64,000 nucleotides of DNA from Micromonospora kangleipakensis (GCF_004217615.1 NZ_SHLD01000001.1:5704001-5768000); one strand, 5' to 3'. Shown: positions 35,259-45,382, counted from the first letter of the stretch. A program made the numbers and translations. The notes: generated by a model from the letters alone, not told the origin.

Positions 35259-35852
35259 GTGACGGGACATGACGTGCGACTGGAGCAGGAACACGATCAC
35301 GCGGCGGTGCGGGAAGTTCACGCCCGCGCGTTCGGCCATCCAGACCGGGTGCCGGGCCTGGTTGACGACCTGCGGACCGCCCGAGCGCCGTTGCCACCAC
35401 TGTCACTGGTGGCCACCGTCGACGACTCGGAAGGCGATCGGGTCGTCGGGCACGTGATGCTCAGCGGTTGCCGGTTGGACGCGCCGGAGCGGTTGGTGGC
35501 CGTGTACGCACTGTCGCCGCTGGGCGTCCTGCCGGAGTTCCAGCGATCCGGGATCGGCACCGCGTTGATCGGCCACGCATTGTCCGCCGCCGACGCCCAG
35601 GGCATACCGCTGGTGTTCTTGGAGGGCGCGTCCGGCTACTACGGTGCGCGTGGCTTCGACGACGCCGAGCGGCTGGGCTTCCGGCCGCCGACGCTGCGGT
35701 ACCCGCCGGGCGCGTACCAGGTCGCCCGGCTGTCGGCGTACGAGGACTGGATGCACGGCACCCTTGTCTACTCCGACGTCTTCTGGGCCCACGACTGCGT
35801 CGGCCTGCGCGGCGAACGGCTGCGCGCGCTCCAACGAGCCGGAGGCCGATGA
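35259..35852 (+). CDS. GNAT-family N-acetyltransferase
   Basis: A 197-residue protein with the acetyl-CoA-binding core: ALSPLGVLPEFQRSGIGTAL (motif A, with QRSGIG) followed by AQGIPLVFLEGASGYYGARG. The C-terminal part YPPGAYQVARLSAYEDWMHG is typical of the YhbS-like group, whose substrates are mostly unknown. GTG 35259 is preferred; upstream frame codons are poor. There is no operon partner. Confidence 0.88.
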   Translation: MTGHDVRLEQEHDHAAVREVHARAFGHPDRVPGLVDDLRTARAPLPPLSLVATVDDSEGDRVVGHVMLSGCRLDAPERLVAVYALSPLGVLPEFQRSGIGTALIGHALSAADAQGIPLVFLEGASGYYGARGFDDAERLGFRPPTLRYPPGAYQVARLSAYEDWMHGTLVYSDVFWAHDCVGLRGERLRALQRAGGR

Positions 35853-36066
35853 CCCATGGTGCCAACGGTCCGGTGACGCCGCGGTACGGCCATCGCCAAC
35901 TTGACCACTGATCGATGGTCAACAGCACGAGCCGGTAAAGATCAGCGCCGGGGCGGCCCGTCGGCCGTTCCCTATCGGGCACTCGACACCCGGATCTCGG
36001 CACGTCCGGATGCAGGCACCCGCGATCCGGTTACCTTCCGTGACGAGCGCTTCGCGGCAAATGAGT

Positions 36067-36564
36067 TCACCGACGCTGGAGCAGCCCACGTTTGGCCATA
36101 TAGGCTCGCAACGTCTCGGCGTCCTCGGCGGACATCAAGCGGCGTGGGATCACGGTCGCCGGCATCCGGCCGACGTACACGATCCAGAACTCAGGGGTGT
36201 GCCTTACCTGGGCGACCCCGTCCCAGGCGATGCCGCCGGACTCCGAGCCGCTGCGCATCATGATGTTGTCGTCGGTGATGTCGTAGGCGCCCTCGACAGC
36301 GTAGCGACTGGAGCGGCGCCGGGCGCGCAACCGCACCCACGGCGAGTACAGCATCGACAGCAGGCCACCCACGACCATCGCCATGCACAGCGGCGAGATC
36401 TGGTCGCCCCACGCGAACCCCCGCGAGACGGCGAAACCGATCGCCCCGACCGCCGCCAGTACTGCGCCGATATAACCGTACTTGCGCAGCCGAACACTGC
36501 TGAGCGCAGCGGCCACGCGGCCCGGGTAGGCGGGATCGGCTGGGACGTCAAAACGGATGTGCAC
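36067..36564 (-). CDS. YcxB-like membrane protein
   Basis: A 165-residue protein beginning MHIRFDVPADPAYPGRVAAA (GTG 36564). Two membrane helices follow (GYIGAVLAAVGAIGFAV and a second near SPLCMAMVVGGLLSMLY), then a C-terminal beta domain with YDITDDNIMMRSGSESGGI and PEFWIVYVGRMPATVIPRR. That domain matches the YcxB C-terminal domain. The function is unknown. Confidence 0.75.
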   Translation of the reverse strand: MHIRFDVPADPAYPGRVAAALSSVRLRKYGYIGAVLAAVGAIGFAVSRGFAWGDQISPLCMAMVVGGLLSMLYSPWVRLRARRRSSRYAVEGAYDITDDNIMMRSGSESGGIAWDGVAQVRHTPEFWIVYVGRMPATVIPRRLMSAEDAETLRAYMAKRGLLQRR

Positions 36565-36744
36565 GCCAGAACGATAGTGCTCCCACCCGCCCCCGGGCAG
36601 CGCCTGACTCGCGCCCCGCTGGCCGGATCGTCGGGGCCGCCCGTTGTCAGGGCATAGAGCGCGCGTTTGGCGGCCTGACCGGGCATCCACCGACCCTTGC
36701 CTGGTGGATAGTGACCATGGCGGAACGGTCTGGGGATTCGGCTT

Positions 36745-36921
36745 GAGCGAGGGTTTCTGCGCACGGCCGGGTGGCTGGACCGGCGCAGCGGAGGGAAGAT
36801 CGGCGGCAAGATGTTCGGCGCACCGTTGCTGTTGCTGGCCACGACCGGGCGGAAGTCGGGGCGGTCGTGGACGGTACCCGGCAGGTCGTACATCATGCGA
36901 TGGCCTAGGCTGCCCAGTTGA
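36745..36921 (+). pseudogene. Fragment of a deazaflavin (F420)-dependent nitroreductase family protein
   Basis: The frame reads FLRTAGWLDRRSGGKIGGKM and FGAPLLLLATTGRKSGRSWT, the N-terminal conserved region of Ddn-like proteins, then runs out at a stop at 36919. The remainder (about 80 residues with the F420-binding part) is missing. The region between 36565 and 36744 holds nothing else that I can support. Confidence 0.6.
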
Positions 36922-37709
36922 TCGACTGGGACCACGTATGCGATACGGACTTCGCTTTGCCGGCGACGGCTGACCTCGATGAGCTCGTCGCTGATCTAGC
37001 CAAATCTCTGCGTGACCCTGACCCGGAGGTACGCGACGGTTCACCGTACGTGGTGCTGCGTACCTGGATCGCCCGTGATGTCATCGATCGTGTGCGGCGC
37101 CGGTGGCTGGGTGACCAGATGGCAGCCCGGTTCGCTGACCAGCAGATCGAGGCGCGTACCTTCGCCCCGCTGGTTCTGGACATGATCGTCAGCAAGGGTG
37201 ACTTCGAGCCGGCGTGGCAGGAGGCGTTCCGCCGCTGGTACCTGGCCGAGACCGACTTGCGCGGGTATGACGACAAGCTGGCCTGGTTGCACGCGGTGGC
37301 TCACGGCGCCGACCTGCTGGCCGCGTTCGGCCGGCATCCGCGTGTCGACCCGACCGCCATGTTGGAGCTGGCCGCGGCGCGGCTACTGACACGCACCGAG
37401 TACCTGTATGCCGAGCAGGAGGACGACCGGCTCGCGCGGGCGATCGCGCTTACCCTGACCCGCGCCGAGCTCACCAGTGACCAGGCCGTCCGGTGGCTGG
37501 GCCCGATCCACGAGGACTTCGTTTCACCTCGTCGCGGGCAGACCCCGGTGTACCGGTCCAACACGATGCGCACTCTGCGGATGCTGTACATCCTGGCCGA
37601 CCTGGGCGCGCGCACCGGCCGCGACAGCGCACCTATCCCGTTGCCGCACGCCGCCGCAGTGAAGGACCGCCTGGTGCCAATCCTTGCCGAGGTCTTCCAG
37701 CACTCCTGA
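36918..37709 (+). CDS. DUF2785 family protein
   Basis: A 263-residue helical protein. DGSPYVVLRTWIARDVID near the start and KLAWLHAVAHGADLLAAFGR in the middle are characteristic of DUF2785, with conserved His residues near WLHAVAHGAD. The family function is not established. TTG 36918 gives the natural N-terminus MIDWDHV; it overlaps the last codons of the nitroreductase fragment. Confidence 0.8.
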   Translation: MIDWDHVCDTDFALPATADLDELVADLAKSLRDPDPEVRDGSPYVVLRTWIARDVIDRVRRRWLGDQMAARFADQQIEARTFAPLVLDMIVSKGDFEPAWQEAFRRWYLAETDLRGYDDKLAWLHAVAHGADLLAAFGRHPRVDPTAMLELAAARLLTRTEYLYAEQEDDRLARAIALTLTRAELTSDQAVRWLGPIHEDFVSPRRGQTPVYRSNTMRTLRMLYILADLGARTGRDSAPIPLPHAAAVKDRLVPILAEVFQHS

Positions 37710-37831
37710 CGCGGGGCGGCGGCTGCCGCCCGGATCGCGGCAAATGAGGATGCCGACCCGTCCAGCCGGGCGCTGATCCTGCAGGCGACACCTCGTACGA
37801 TGGCTCGGGCGCATAAGGAAGACTGGCAGGC

Positions 37832-38422
37832 ATGGCTGATCTGGGCGATGCGAAGGCTGCGCTGCACCACTACCTCCAGGCGACTCGCGAAGACCTGATC
37901 TGGAAGCTCGACGGGCTGAGCGAACGCGAAGCCAGACTGCCCCGCACCGCGACCGGCAACAACCTGCTGGGCGTCATCAAGCATTGCCTCAATGTCGAAG
38001 CCGGCTACTTCGGGCCCACATTCGGGCGCGAATTCCCGACGCCTGAGGAACTGGTCCCCATGCAGGCGTTCGAGGAGGACCCGCAGGCAGACTGGTACGC
38101 GCGCGAGGACGAGACGAAGGATGGGTTGATCGACCTGTATCGCCGTGTCGGGGTGTTCGCGGATCAGACGATCGAACAGTTACCGCTCGACGCGCCGGGG
38201 CAGGTGTCGTGGTGGCGGCCAGGTGGACAGGCCGTGACGCTGCAAAGGATCATCGTCCACGTGACCTGCGACCTCGCCCGTCACGCCGGGCACGCCGACC
38301 TGATGCGCGAGCAGCACGACGGATCGATCGGCTGGCAGCGGGAGAACACCAACATCCCCCACGACTATGACTGGCCGGCGTACGTCACGAAGCTGACGAA
38401 GCTCGCTGACCGATTCGGATAG
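37832..38422 (+). CDS. DinB-like DUF664 protein
   Basis: A 196-residue member of the DinB fold. DLIWKLDGLSEREARLPRTA, TGNNLLGVIKHCLNVEAGYF and VHVTCDLARHAGHADLMREQ place three His residues as in metal-binding DinB proteins. The enzymatic role is unknown. The ATG follows GGCAGGC. It is a single gene. Confidence 0.82.
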   Translation: MADLGDAKAALHHYLQATREDLIWKLDGLSEREARLPRTATGNNLLGVIKHCLNVEAGYFGPTFGREFPTPEELVPMQAFEEDPQADWYAREDETKDGLIDLYRRVGVFADQTIEQLPLDAPGQVSWWRPGGQAVTLQRIIVHVTCDLARHAGHADLMREQHDGSIGWQRENTNIPHDYDWPAYVTKLTKLADRFG

Positions 38423-38587
38423 CCGTCTGGGTCCGTCGATACAGTCGGAGGGGTCAGCATCCGCTCATCGGCACGTCCGCGGGCCGCTACCCGTGGACAA
38501 CGGCTGCGCTCAGTGACGCGCGGTCGGCGGCATGAGCGCACACGGGAATGGCTTTCAACATGCCGGACGGCACAGCACCCACGCCGC

Positions 38588-39871
38588 CTACTCCTCGGCA
38601 CCGGCCGACGTGTCCTCGATCTGACGTTGGTCGGCACCAGGAGCATGGCGTCCCAGCTTCTTGGTCTTGAACAGCGAAGCGGCTGCACCCCCGACCGCGC
38701 CGGCTGCACCGGCGATCGCTCCGCCCACACCCTTCACCGCGGTCAGTGCCTGCGGCGCATCCGGGATGCCGTCGCCGTCCAGGTCGGCGCTTCTGAACGG
38801 ACGCGCCACAGCGCCCGCCGCGGCCGCCACGCCAGCACCCGCTACATTGGCGGCGTCGGAGATCCAATTTCCCGTCGCCTTCGCTGCGTCTTCCAGGGCC
38901 GCGAGCGCTCGGTTCGGTTCAGCCTCGACGTCATCGTCCTCGGGCTTCGACTTCACTGGAATGGCCAAATGTGCCGGGAACTCGTCCGGAGCATCAGCGA
39001 ATGCGACCCGGGCAGCGTCAACCACCTCCCGACCGAATAGGAAGCGCGTGACCCCTCCTGCCAGGGCTCCGACTCCGTATTCGATCGCCGCCTGCTGCTT
39101 CCCATTCAAGTTCAGGCGCACGGTGTCTAGCTGGCCCGTCTGGATGGTGCGAACGAGGCTCTGCGCCGCGCCACCAGGGAGCATGTCCGCAAGTGTGTTC
39201 GCCCAGTGCGACCAATCGCTCCGACCGGCAGCAATCGCGTGTCCGACGCCAACGGCACCCCCCGTCGACATACTTGCGAGGTCAGTTGCCATCGTCGCGA
39301 TCTGCTGCTGGCTGACGCGCTCGTTCGACAGTCCGTAGACCAGGGCGTGAGCTTGCTCTTTGTCGAGGTCCATGTTGTGGATGTCAGCGATGGCGAGCCC
39401 GAAGATCGCCGTGATCTCGAACTGGAGCTGCTCGTCGCCCGCAGGGAGAAGCGCCGCGACTCGCCGAGCTCCCGTCGTCGCGGCGCCGAGCGCTACGTTC
39501 TTGGCTGCCGCCTTCGCGGCTTCCTTAGCGACGACCTTCGCAGCCTCCTTACCCGCCTTCTTCGCTGCCTGCTGTCCCGCGCTCTTGGCACCGGCCGCAG
39601 CGGCCCCAGCGACGGGAATCAGCGCGATCCCGACATCGGCCACTATCGCACCGGCGGCGATGACGGCACCCGCGGCGCTGATGGCGGTGACGTACTGCCG
39701 CTCGAGCAGTCGGATCACTTCGGCGGGCGTTGCATCCGGATTCCGACGGCGGACTCGCATGACGTACCTGCGAGCGATCGAATGCCGAGCGCTGACCGCC
39801 TTCGCAATGTCACGCGCGGCGTCCTCCTCGACGAGCTCAGCCTCGAAAGTGCTCTCGTCCATGTCGGTCAT
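38588..39871 (-). CDS. Alanine-rich hypothetical protein with a calcium-binding-like loop
   Basis: A 427-residue protein. The N-terminus is charged and helical with RHSIARRYVMRVRRRNPDAT. A membrane-like stretch with Gly/Ala (VIAAGAIVADVGIALIPVAG) is followed by a Lys/Ala coiled-coil region (AGKEAAKVVAKEAAKAAAKN). The C-terminal part contains DLDGDGIPDAP, a DxDxDG loop as in EF-hand-like calcium sites, within another Gly/Ala-rich segment. No family is recognised. The arrangement resembles pore-forming or colicin-like hydrophobic hairpins; this is only a resemblance. Confidence 0.55.
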   Translation of the reverse strand: MTDMDESTFEAELVEEDAARDIAKAVSARHSIARRYVMRVRRRNPDATPAEVIRLLERQYVTAISAAGAVIAAGAIVADVGIALIPVAGAAAAGAKSAGQQAAKKAGKEAAKVVAKEAAKAAAKNVALGAATTGARRVAALLPAGDEQLQFEITAIFGLAIADIHNMDLDKEQAHALVYGLSNERVSQQQIATMATDLASMSTGGAVGVGHAIAAGRSDWSHWANTLADMLPGGAAQSLVRTIQTGQLDTVRLNLNGKQQAAIEYGVGALAGGVTRFLFGREVVDAARVAFADAPDEFPAHLAIPVKSKPEDDDVEAEPNRALAALEDAAKATGNWISDAANVAGAGVAAAAGAVARPFRSADLDGDGIPDAPQALTAVKGVGGAIAGAAGAVGGAAASLFKTKKLGRHAPGADQRQIEDTSAGAEE

Positions 39872-40274
39872 CGATCAGCCCCCTCCGGCTCCCGAATTAT
39901 TACCGCACCGACCGCCAACCGCTAGCGCAGGTCTGGTCGGACATCTCGCGTTCGATCGGCGCGCCGCCGGTGCTGCTCGCGGATCGGATCAGTCAGGCGG
40001 CGCTGCGGGGGGTGACGCGAGCTGAGCGGGTCAGGGGGTGTGTCGGCGAACGGCTGACAGCGTCACGACCGGCCTCTGAACAGCGCGAAAGCGGTTCGGG
40101 TTCTGCCACATCCGGTCCACCTGTAGCACGTGAACTGGGAAAACATGATTCCGAATGTGGCGGTGCCCGAACCGCCTCGGCTCGCTACGTCGTGACCTGG
40201 GAGAGCAATCGCACTTGCTCAGCAGCCATGGCTGCGCGGTGCAGCTCTCTGGCGGCGTTCTCGCGCACGGTAAT
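39872..40274. other. Gene-poor stretch
   Basis: A short open piece reading LAQVWSDISRSIGAPPVLLA and DRISQAALRGVTRAER (about 39915-40035, plus strand) looks protein-like but has no start or stop context. Nothing else is supported. Confidence 0.35.
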
Positions 40275-41390
40275 TCAGGCTACGAGCAGGCGGAGGCCGA
40301 GCTCTGCCGTGTCGAGGGCGACGAGGTCGCGGTTGCGCTCGGCCCACCGGCCTGAGGAAAGGTCTTCGCGGAGTGTGCTGACTGCCCGTTGCTCGGCCTG
40401 CGGTCCGACTCTGGTCCATACCGAAACCGCGCGGCGTACATGTTCGTCCAGGTACGCCTCAGGCCGGCGCCAGTATGCCTCGAAGAAGCCGTCAGCGCAG
40501 TCCCACGGGACGAGCACCGGCTCCGCGCGTCCTCCGATCGCGCGGGTTAGGTCGGCCAGGGACGGCCAGCCGACGAGGAGGTCTGCGAACTCAGGTAAGT
40601 AGTCGCGGGTGAGCCAGAACCGCTGACGCCAGCCGGTGTCATCGGCGTCGTACGTGAACACCACCACGCGGCGGGCCACACGCCGCAGCTCACGCAGCCC
40701 GGCGACCGGGTCCGGCCAGTGATGAACGGTGCTGACCGCCATCGCGGCGTCGAAGGACTGGTCCTCGAACGGCAGACTCTCCGCAGCGGCGGCCACGCAG
40801 GGCGCCGCGCCCGGGGGACGCTGCGCCCGCATGACCGCCGAAGGTTCCACCGCCGTGACGTCGCGGTCGGGGGGTTCGTAGGAGCCGGTGCCGGCTCCGA
40901 CGTTCAGTACCGTTTGTGCATCCCCAAGCGCATCCCAGATGCGCGCGGCGATCCGTGGCTCAGTGCGCCGCGTCGCTGGGTAAGCGGATCCGATGGCATC
41001 GTACAACCGCGCGCCGAACACTTTCAGTTGCTCCTCTGGCGTCGTCCTGATTCCCATTGCTCGTGCCTCCAGTTCCCTGTCTATGGCCGTCACCATGGCA
41101 GCAGCGCGGTCGCGCTGGTCCATCAACAGGCCGCGCAGCCGGCACAGGTGCGCGACTGCGTCGGTAGCCGGATCGTCAACCAGTTCCGCGATCTCCCGCA
41201 ATCCGAAGCCGAGCCGCCGGTAGGCGAGCACCTCCCGGAGTCGCTCCACGTCGTCCGCGGAGTAGGCCCGGTGCCCAGCCGCGGTCCGCGTGGACGGCTC
41301 CAGGAGGCCGATCTCGTCATAGTGATGCAGTGTGCGGACGCTTACGCCGGCCAACTCCGCCACACGCCCCACGGTCAGGTGCTCCTCCAC
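40275..41390 (-). CDS. MerR regulator fused to a SAM-dependent methyltransferase
   Basis: One continuous frame of 371 residues. Residues 1-127 are a TipA-like MerR module: VGRVAELAGVSVRTLHHYDE for DNA binding, then a long dimerisation helix ending LEARAMGIRTTPEEQLKVFG. From about residue 130 it becomes a class I methyltransferase with motif I VLNVGAGTGSYE, acidic VTAVEPSAVM, and FEDQSFDAAMAVSTVHHWPD. Where TipA has a thiopeptide-binding domain, this protein has an enzyme. The start is GTG 41390. It may sense or modify a small molecule and so control its own promoter; no target gene is adjacent. Confidence 0.82.
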   Translation of the reverse strand: MEEHLTVGRVAELAGVSVRTLHHYDEIGLLEPSTRTAAGHRAYSADDVERLREVLAYRRLGFGLREIAELVDDPATDAVAHLCRLRGLLMDQRDRAAAMVTAIDRELEARAMGIRTTPEEQLKVFGARLYDAIGSAYPATRRTEPRIAARIWDALGDAQTVLNVGAGTGSYEPPDRDVTAVEPSAVMRAQRPPGAAPCVAAAAESLPFEDQSFDAAMAVSTVHHWPDPVAGLRELRRVARRVVVFTYDADDTGWRQRFWLTRDYLPEFADLLVGWPSLADLTRAIGGRAEPVLVPWDCADGFFEAYWRRPEAYLDEHVRRAVSVWTRVGPQAEQRAVSTLREDLSSGRWAERNRDLVALDTAELGLRLLVA

Positions 41391-41779
41391 GCCACCGACT
41401 ATGTGGCATGACGCCGCGTGAGGGGCAAGCGCTTCGCTGCTGGAATGACCGAGTTTCCGCTCATCGGCCAGATGCGGATGCTCAGCGCGGATGGCGCAGG
41501 TCTCGGCCCGTGACAGAGCGTCACTCTGACGGCGTTGATGAGGTGAATTCCGACTACTCGATCAACGGAGCCTGCCAGTCCGTCTCAACCCCCGATCCGT
41601 GGCCCGACCCCGTCAGCGTCGACGATGGAGTCGGGGCGTTCACCTTCGTCGCCGGTATCGGGCCGGCCCTGACCCTCGTTCGCGCCCGGTCATGAGCGAC
41701 CGCGCGCGGACCGCCGCGTGATGCAGTCCGGGGCAGGGCCACCTTGCCTCTCGCCCCGGCTCAGGCCCACGGCGGCGGC
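41391..41779. other. Intergenic region
   Basis: No gene is supported. The upstream part would contain the promoter of the MerR-methyltransferase gene, but no long-spacer dyad could be identified with confidence. Confidence 0.35.
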
Positions 41780-42329
41780 TCATAGCAGGACGAACGAGAG
41801 GTCCCTGTGAGTTCTGCGGTTCAGCGGAATGCCGATCTTGACGCGGCGAGCGATCTCCCCGCGGCTGATGCCCAGCCCCTGGGCGATGAGCCGTTCGGGG
41901 CGAAGGGGCCACGGGGTCGTCGAAGATGACCGAAACCTGGACGGGCCAGGGGCTTTCGGGAGGGGACGGGGCGAGCAGCTCCCAGCATGAGTCCCACTCC
42001 AGGGCGAACCGGTTGCGCCGGGCGATCAGCGGGTCGAGAAGGACGCGGGCGACGAGGGCAGAGGAGTTGCCGGAGTAGCCCTCCAGAAGGATCGGATCCA
42101 GGTACCGGACCGGGACGCGATCGTGAACGGTGATCTTGCTGGTTCGGTCGCAGGAAACGCAGGCGACGAGGAGCCAGATGTCGAGGAGTTTGCCGTTGGC
42201 ATTGACGCGGAACTTCCCGTCGCCGGTGCTGGCGAGGCCGGAATGGCAGTGGACGCAGCGGAACGCGAGCAGGGGAAGGTGCGTGCGCCGAAGGGTCCAG
42301 GACAGCACGATATGAGGACGCATAGACAT
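41780..42329 (-). pseudogene. DUF1062 family protein, frameshifted
   Basis: From ATG 42329 the frame reads WTLRRTHLPLLAFRCVHCHS and FRVNANGKLLDIWLLVACVS with paired Cys as in DUF1062. Near 41905 the frame shifts; the correct end ERLIAQGLGISRGEIARRVK and GIPLNRRTHRDLSFVLL lies one base over and stops at 41780. The single lesion is in a GC run, so a sequencing error is possible. The function of DUF1062 is unknown. Confidence 0.7.
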
Positions 42330-42850
42330 GATCTCTCTGAAGACCTGACGGAAGGCATGGGAAGAGAGCCGACGGCGACGTCGGCGACCGATGCACGGGG
42401 AAGGTGTCAGGTCTAAAGAGCAGGCGGCGTCACGCGGGGTGAAGTCCTCTTGTGAGTGGGTCGGAGAAGAAGATCCAGTTAGAAGGTAGGGCGGGACGGG
42501 CTGGCGAGGCCACCCATTTTTGTCCTGGTGCCGAGCACTGAGGGGCGGGGTCGGCGAGCTGGGCGTCGACCACGCGCCGATCGCCCCCGCGGCCCCTTTC
42601 TGCCGTATTCCGGCCGCCCCCCAACCTGACGTGTAGGCATGGGGCAGAGGCTCTGCAATAGCGCCGCACGGAGCACTCTCATCGGCTACTTATCTACTGG
42701 TGGTACGACCGCGGCCCGGCCAGGCTTGGTCGAGGTGACCGGTGGGGTCGCTCTCTCATCGGCTGCCCACCGCGTTTTGGTGTGGCTCACTCATGGCATG
42801 CGTCCTGCCGGTCACCGTGGCGGGGAGAGGCTCAAGAGCGCCTCTGTGTG
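42330..42850. other. Flank of the first IS110 element
   Basis: No gene is supported. The segment nearest 42850 must contain the right (downstream) end of the IS110 element, but its exact end cannot be defined without a second copy. Confidence 0.4.
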
Positions 42851-43885
42851 TCAAGGGCTGACCGTAGGGCGTCGTTGTTGATCTTTGGCGAGATGCCGAT
42901 AGACGACGTTGGCGAGCCGTCGCTTGAGCGCGCGTCGGGCCTCGGCGGGGGTCTTACCTTCGCCGATCTTGCGCAGGTAGTAGACGCGCCCGGGTCCGGG
43001 GTCGCGGGCTTGGCATACCGCGATGGTGTGGAGCGCGGTGTTGAGTTGGCGGTTGCCGGTGGTGTTGAGCCGGTGGCGGCGGCGGTCTCCGCTGGAGGCG
43101 TCAAGCGGGCTGGTGCCGGTGTAGCTGGCGAAGTGGTCGATGGTCGGGAAGCGGTGTATGTCGCCGACGTGGCCGAGGATCTTCCCGGCCACGACGGGCC
43201 CGACGCCGTGTATTTCGGTGAGTGTCGAGCGGGTGACCGCCAGGGTCTGGCTGGTCTTGGCCTGGTTGGCGCTTAGCTGACGGTCCACGCGGCGCAAGTC
43301 GGCGAGGAGGTCGCGGGCGAGCTCGCGGCGGCAGGCGTCGGTGGCGGTGAGCGGGCGGACGCCGCGCAGCAGCGCGCTGGCTTTGTCCGCGGTCAGGTCG
43401 GAGGGCGCTCCGCCGGGAATCAGGTCGCGGAGCAGGACGTGCAGGCGGTTGAGGACGCGAACGCGTTCACCGGCCAGGTCGTCACGGCGTTCGGCCAGCA
43501 GCCGCAGCTGGGTGGTGTGGTCCTCGGCGACCACCGCGCGCAACCGCTTGTGGCGCATGGCGGCGTGCGCGACGCTGGCGGCGTCGGCGGGATCGCTCTT
43601 GCGGGCACCGCCGGTGTCCAGCAGCCGGGCGCGAGCGGCGAGCGTGGCCGGCACGTCGACGACGTCTTCGCCGCCACCGGCGAGCAGTTGGGCGATGCCG
43701 CGGCCAAGACCGGCGGCGCCTTCCACGGCGAACCGCCGCTGCGGCCAGCGGGCGGCCCACCCCATCAACGTCTTGTAGGTGCCGGCGTTGACCGCCACGC
43801 GTCTGACCGCCAACTGCCGGCCGGTGGCATCCAGCGCCACGGCGGTCAATGAGGCTTTGTGCGGATCGATCCCAATCGTGATCAC
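42851..43885 (-). CDS. IS110-family transposase, intact
   Basis: A 344-residue transposase. The RuvC-like DEDD residues are visible in IGIDPHKASLTAVALD, VEGAAGLGRG and KSDPADAASVAHAA. The C-terminal transposase-20 domain has GVGPVVAGKILGHVGD and the conserved Ser in DASSGDRRRHRLNTTGNRQL. GTG 43885 is the natural start; the longer frame upstream is not coding-like. The element uses no inverted repeats; bridge RNA would be encoded in the neighbouring non-coding segment. Confidence 0.88.
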   Translation of the reverse strand: MITIGIDPHKASLTAVALDATGRQLAVRRVAVNAGTYKTLMGWAARWPQRRFAVEGAAGLGRGIAQLLAGGGEDVVDVPATLAARARLLDTGGARKSDPADAASVAHAAMRHKRLRAVVAEDHTTQLRLLAERRDDLAGERVRVLNRLHVLLRDLIPGGAPSDLTADKASALLRGVRPLTATDACRRELARDLLADLRRVDRQLSANQAKTSQTLAVTRSTLTEIHGVGPVVAGKILGHVGDIHRFPTIDHFASYTGTSPLDASSGDRRRHRLNTTGNRQLNTALHTIAVCQARDPGPGRVYYLRKIGEGKTPAEARRALKRRLANVVYRHLAKDQQRRPTVSP

Positions 43886-44195
43886 GGCAGGCGGAGTCCC
43901 TTCAGCAGGCGGGCAGGAGATGCGCCGTGGTGGGCAGCCTGACTTCAAGAAGTCCTTGTGCACGCCTCTGTCGCGCCACACCACGGCCGGGCGCCGGCCG
44001 GCCGTGGCACGCTCTTGATAAGCCAACCCGGTAAGGCGGCAAGGGGTCTGCGAGCCAATGCCAACCGGCGCCCTGACGCTACGGGCTGCAGACCCGCGCG
44101 TCTGTTCCTATTAGACAAGTCAGGGGTCTGCCCAGCTCGAAGTAGCGCTGCCCTCCTCGCCGGATTCAGCCCCGGTCTGATCGAGGAGGACGAGC
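43886..44195. other. Region between divergent IS110 transposases, possible bridge-RNA loci
   Basis: These 310 bases lie upstream of both transposase genes. IS110 elements encode their bridge RNA in the non-coding end, usually upstream of the gene. Two related sequences AGGGGTCTGC (at about 44042 and 44123) and a GCAGACCC complement at about 44087 give several possible stems. Confidence 0.45.
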
Positions 44196-45247
44196 GTGGG
44201 ACAGGTCATCATCGGCATGGATCCTCATAAGCGGTCCGCGACCATCGAGATCATCAACGACCGCGAGAAAATCCTCGCGCAGGGCCGGTTCACCACCGAC
44301 CGCGACGGCTACCAGACGATGCTCAAGCTCGGCCGGCAGCACAAGGACCGGGTCTGGGCGGTGGAGGGCTGCAACGGCATCGGCCGGCACATCGCTCAAC
44401 GCCTCGTCGCCGACGGCGAAACCGTGGTGGACGTGCCCGCGAAACTGTCCGCCCGGGCCCGGGTATTCGACACCGGTCAGGGCCGCAAAACCGACCCGGT
44501 CGACGCCCACAGCGTCGCCGTCGCAGCCCTGCGCGCCAAGGGTTTGCGGCAGGTCACCGTCGACGATGTGACCGTTGCGTTGAGGCTGCTGGCCGACCGC
44601 CGCGACGGTCTCGGTCATGCCCGCACCGACCTGCTCAACCGCATCCACCAGCTGCTGCTGGAACTGCTGCCCGGCGGAGCGAAGAAGTTCCTGTCCGCCC
44701 CGCAGGCCCGCACGATGCTCGCCACCATCCGTCCTCGTGATCTGGTCGGCCGCACCCGCCGCCGGCTCGCGTCCGAGCTGATCACCGAGCTGGTCCAGGT
44801 CGACAAGAAGATCAAGGCCGCGGACAAGGAACTGACCGAGCTCGTCGCAACCACCGGCAGCAGCCTGCAGGACCTCAACGGCATCGGCCCCTCCGGCGCC
44901 GCCCGCCTGATCGGCGACGTCGCGGACATCAGCCGCTTCGCCACCCGTGGACACTTCGCGTCCTGGAACGCCACGACACCGAAGGCCGCGCCTACTACCG
45001 ACGCAAACTCGCCGCCGGCAAAACACCGATGGAGGCCATGCGCGCACTCAAGCGACGGCTGTCCGACATCGTCTACAAGCAGATGGCCAAAGACGCCAAG
45101 AAGGCCGGGACGGGCCCGGGAGGACACGTGGGGGCGACTCTTCAATCCAGCGCGGCCGACCCGATCCCCATGATCGACACTTCGGAACAGTCACTTCCCG
45201 GACCCGCCGACACCCAGCCTAGAACACCGCTCCTCGCCGCCTCTTGA
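44196..45247 (+). pseudogene. IS110-family transposase with an internal deletion
   Basis: The N-terminal part is intact (IIGMDPHKRSATIEIINDRE, VEGCNGIGRH, KTDPVDAHSVAVAAL). After RFATRGHFASWN the sequence jumps into another frame reading ERHDTEGRAYYRRKLAAGKT and continuing through MRALKRRLSDIVYKQMAKDA to 45247. About 40 codons, including the catalytic Ser region, are missing. The protein cannot be an active recombinase. Confidence 0.82.
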
Positions 45248-45382
45248 TGACACAGAGGGGTGCCATGTGCGTATGGCGGCCGCGTCAACATTTCGTGACG
45301 CCGCGTAGCGCGCGGATCGCGGCAAGAGCGGACGTTCCACTACGACACGGGCCGCAACAGCCAACACGTCGGACGCTGCGGA

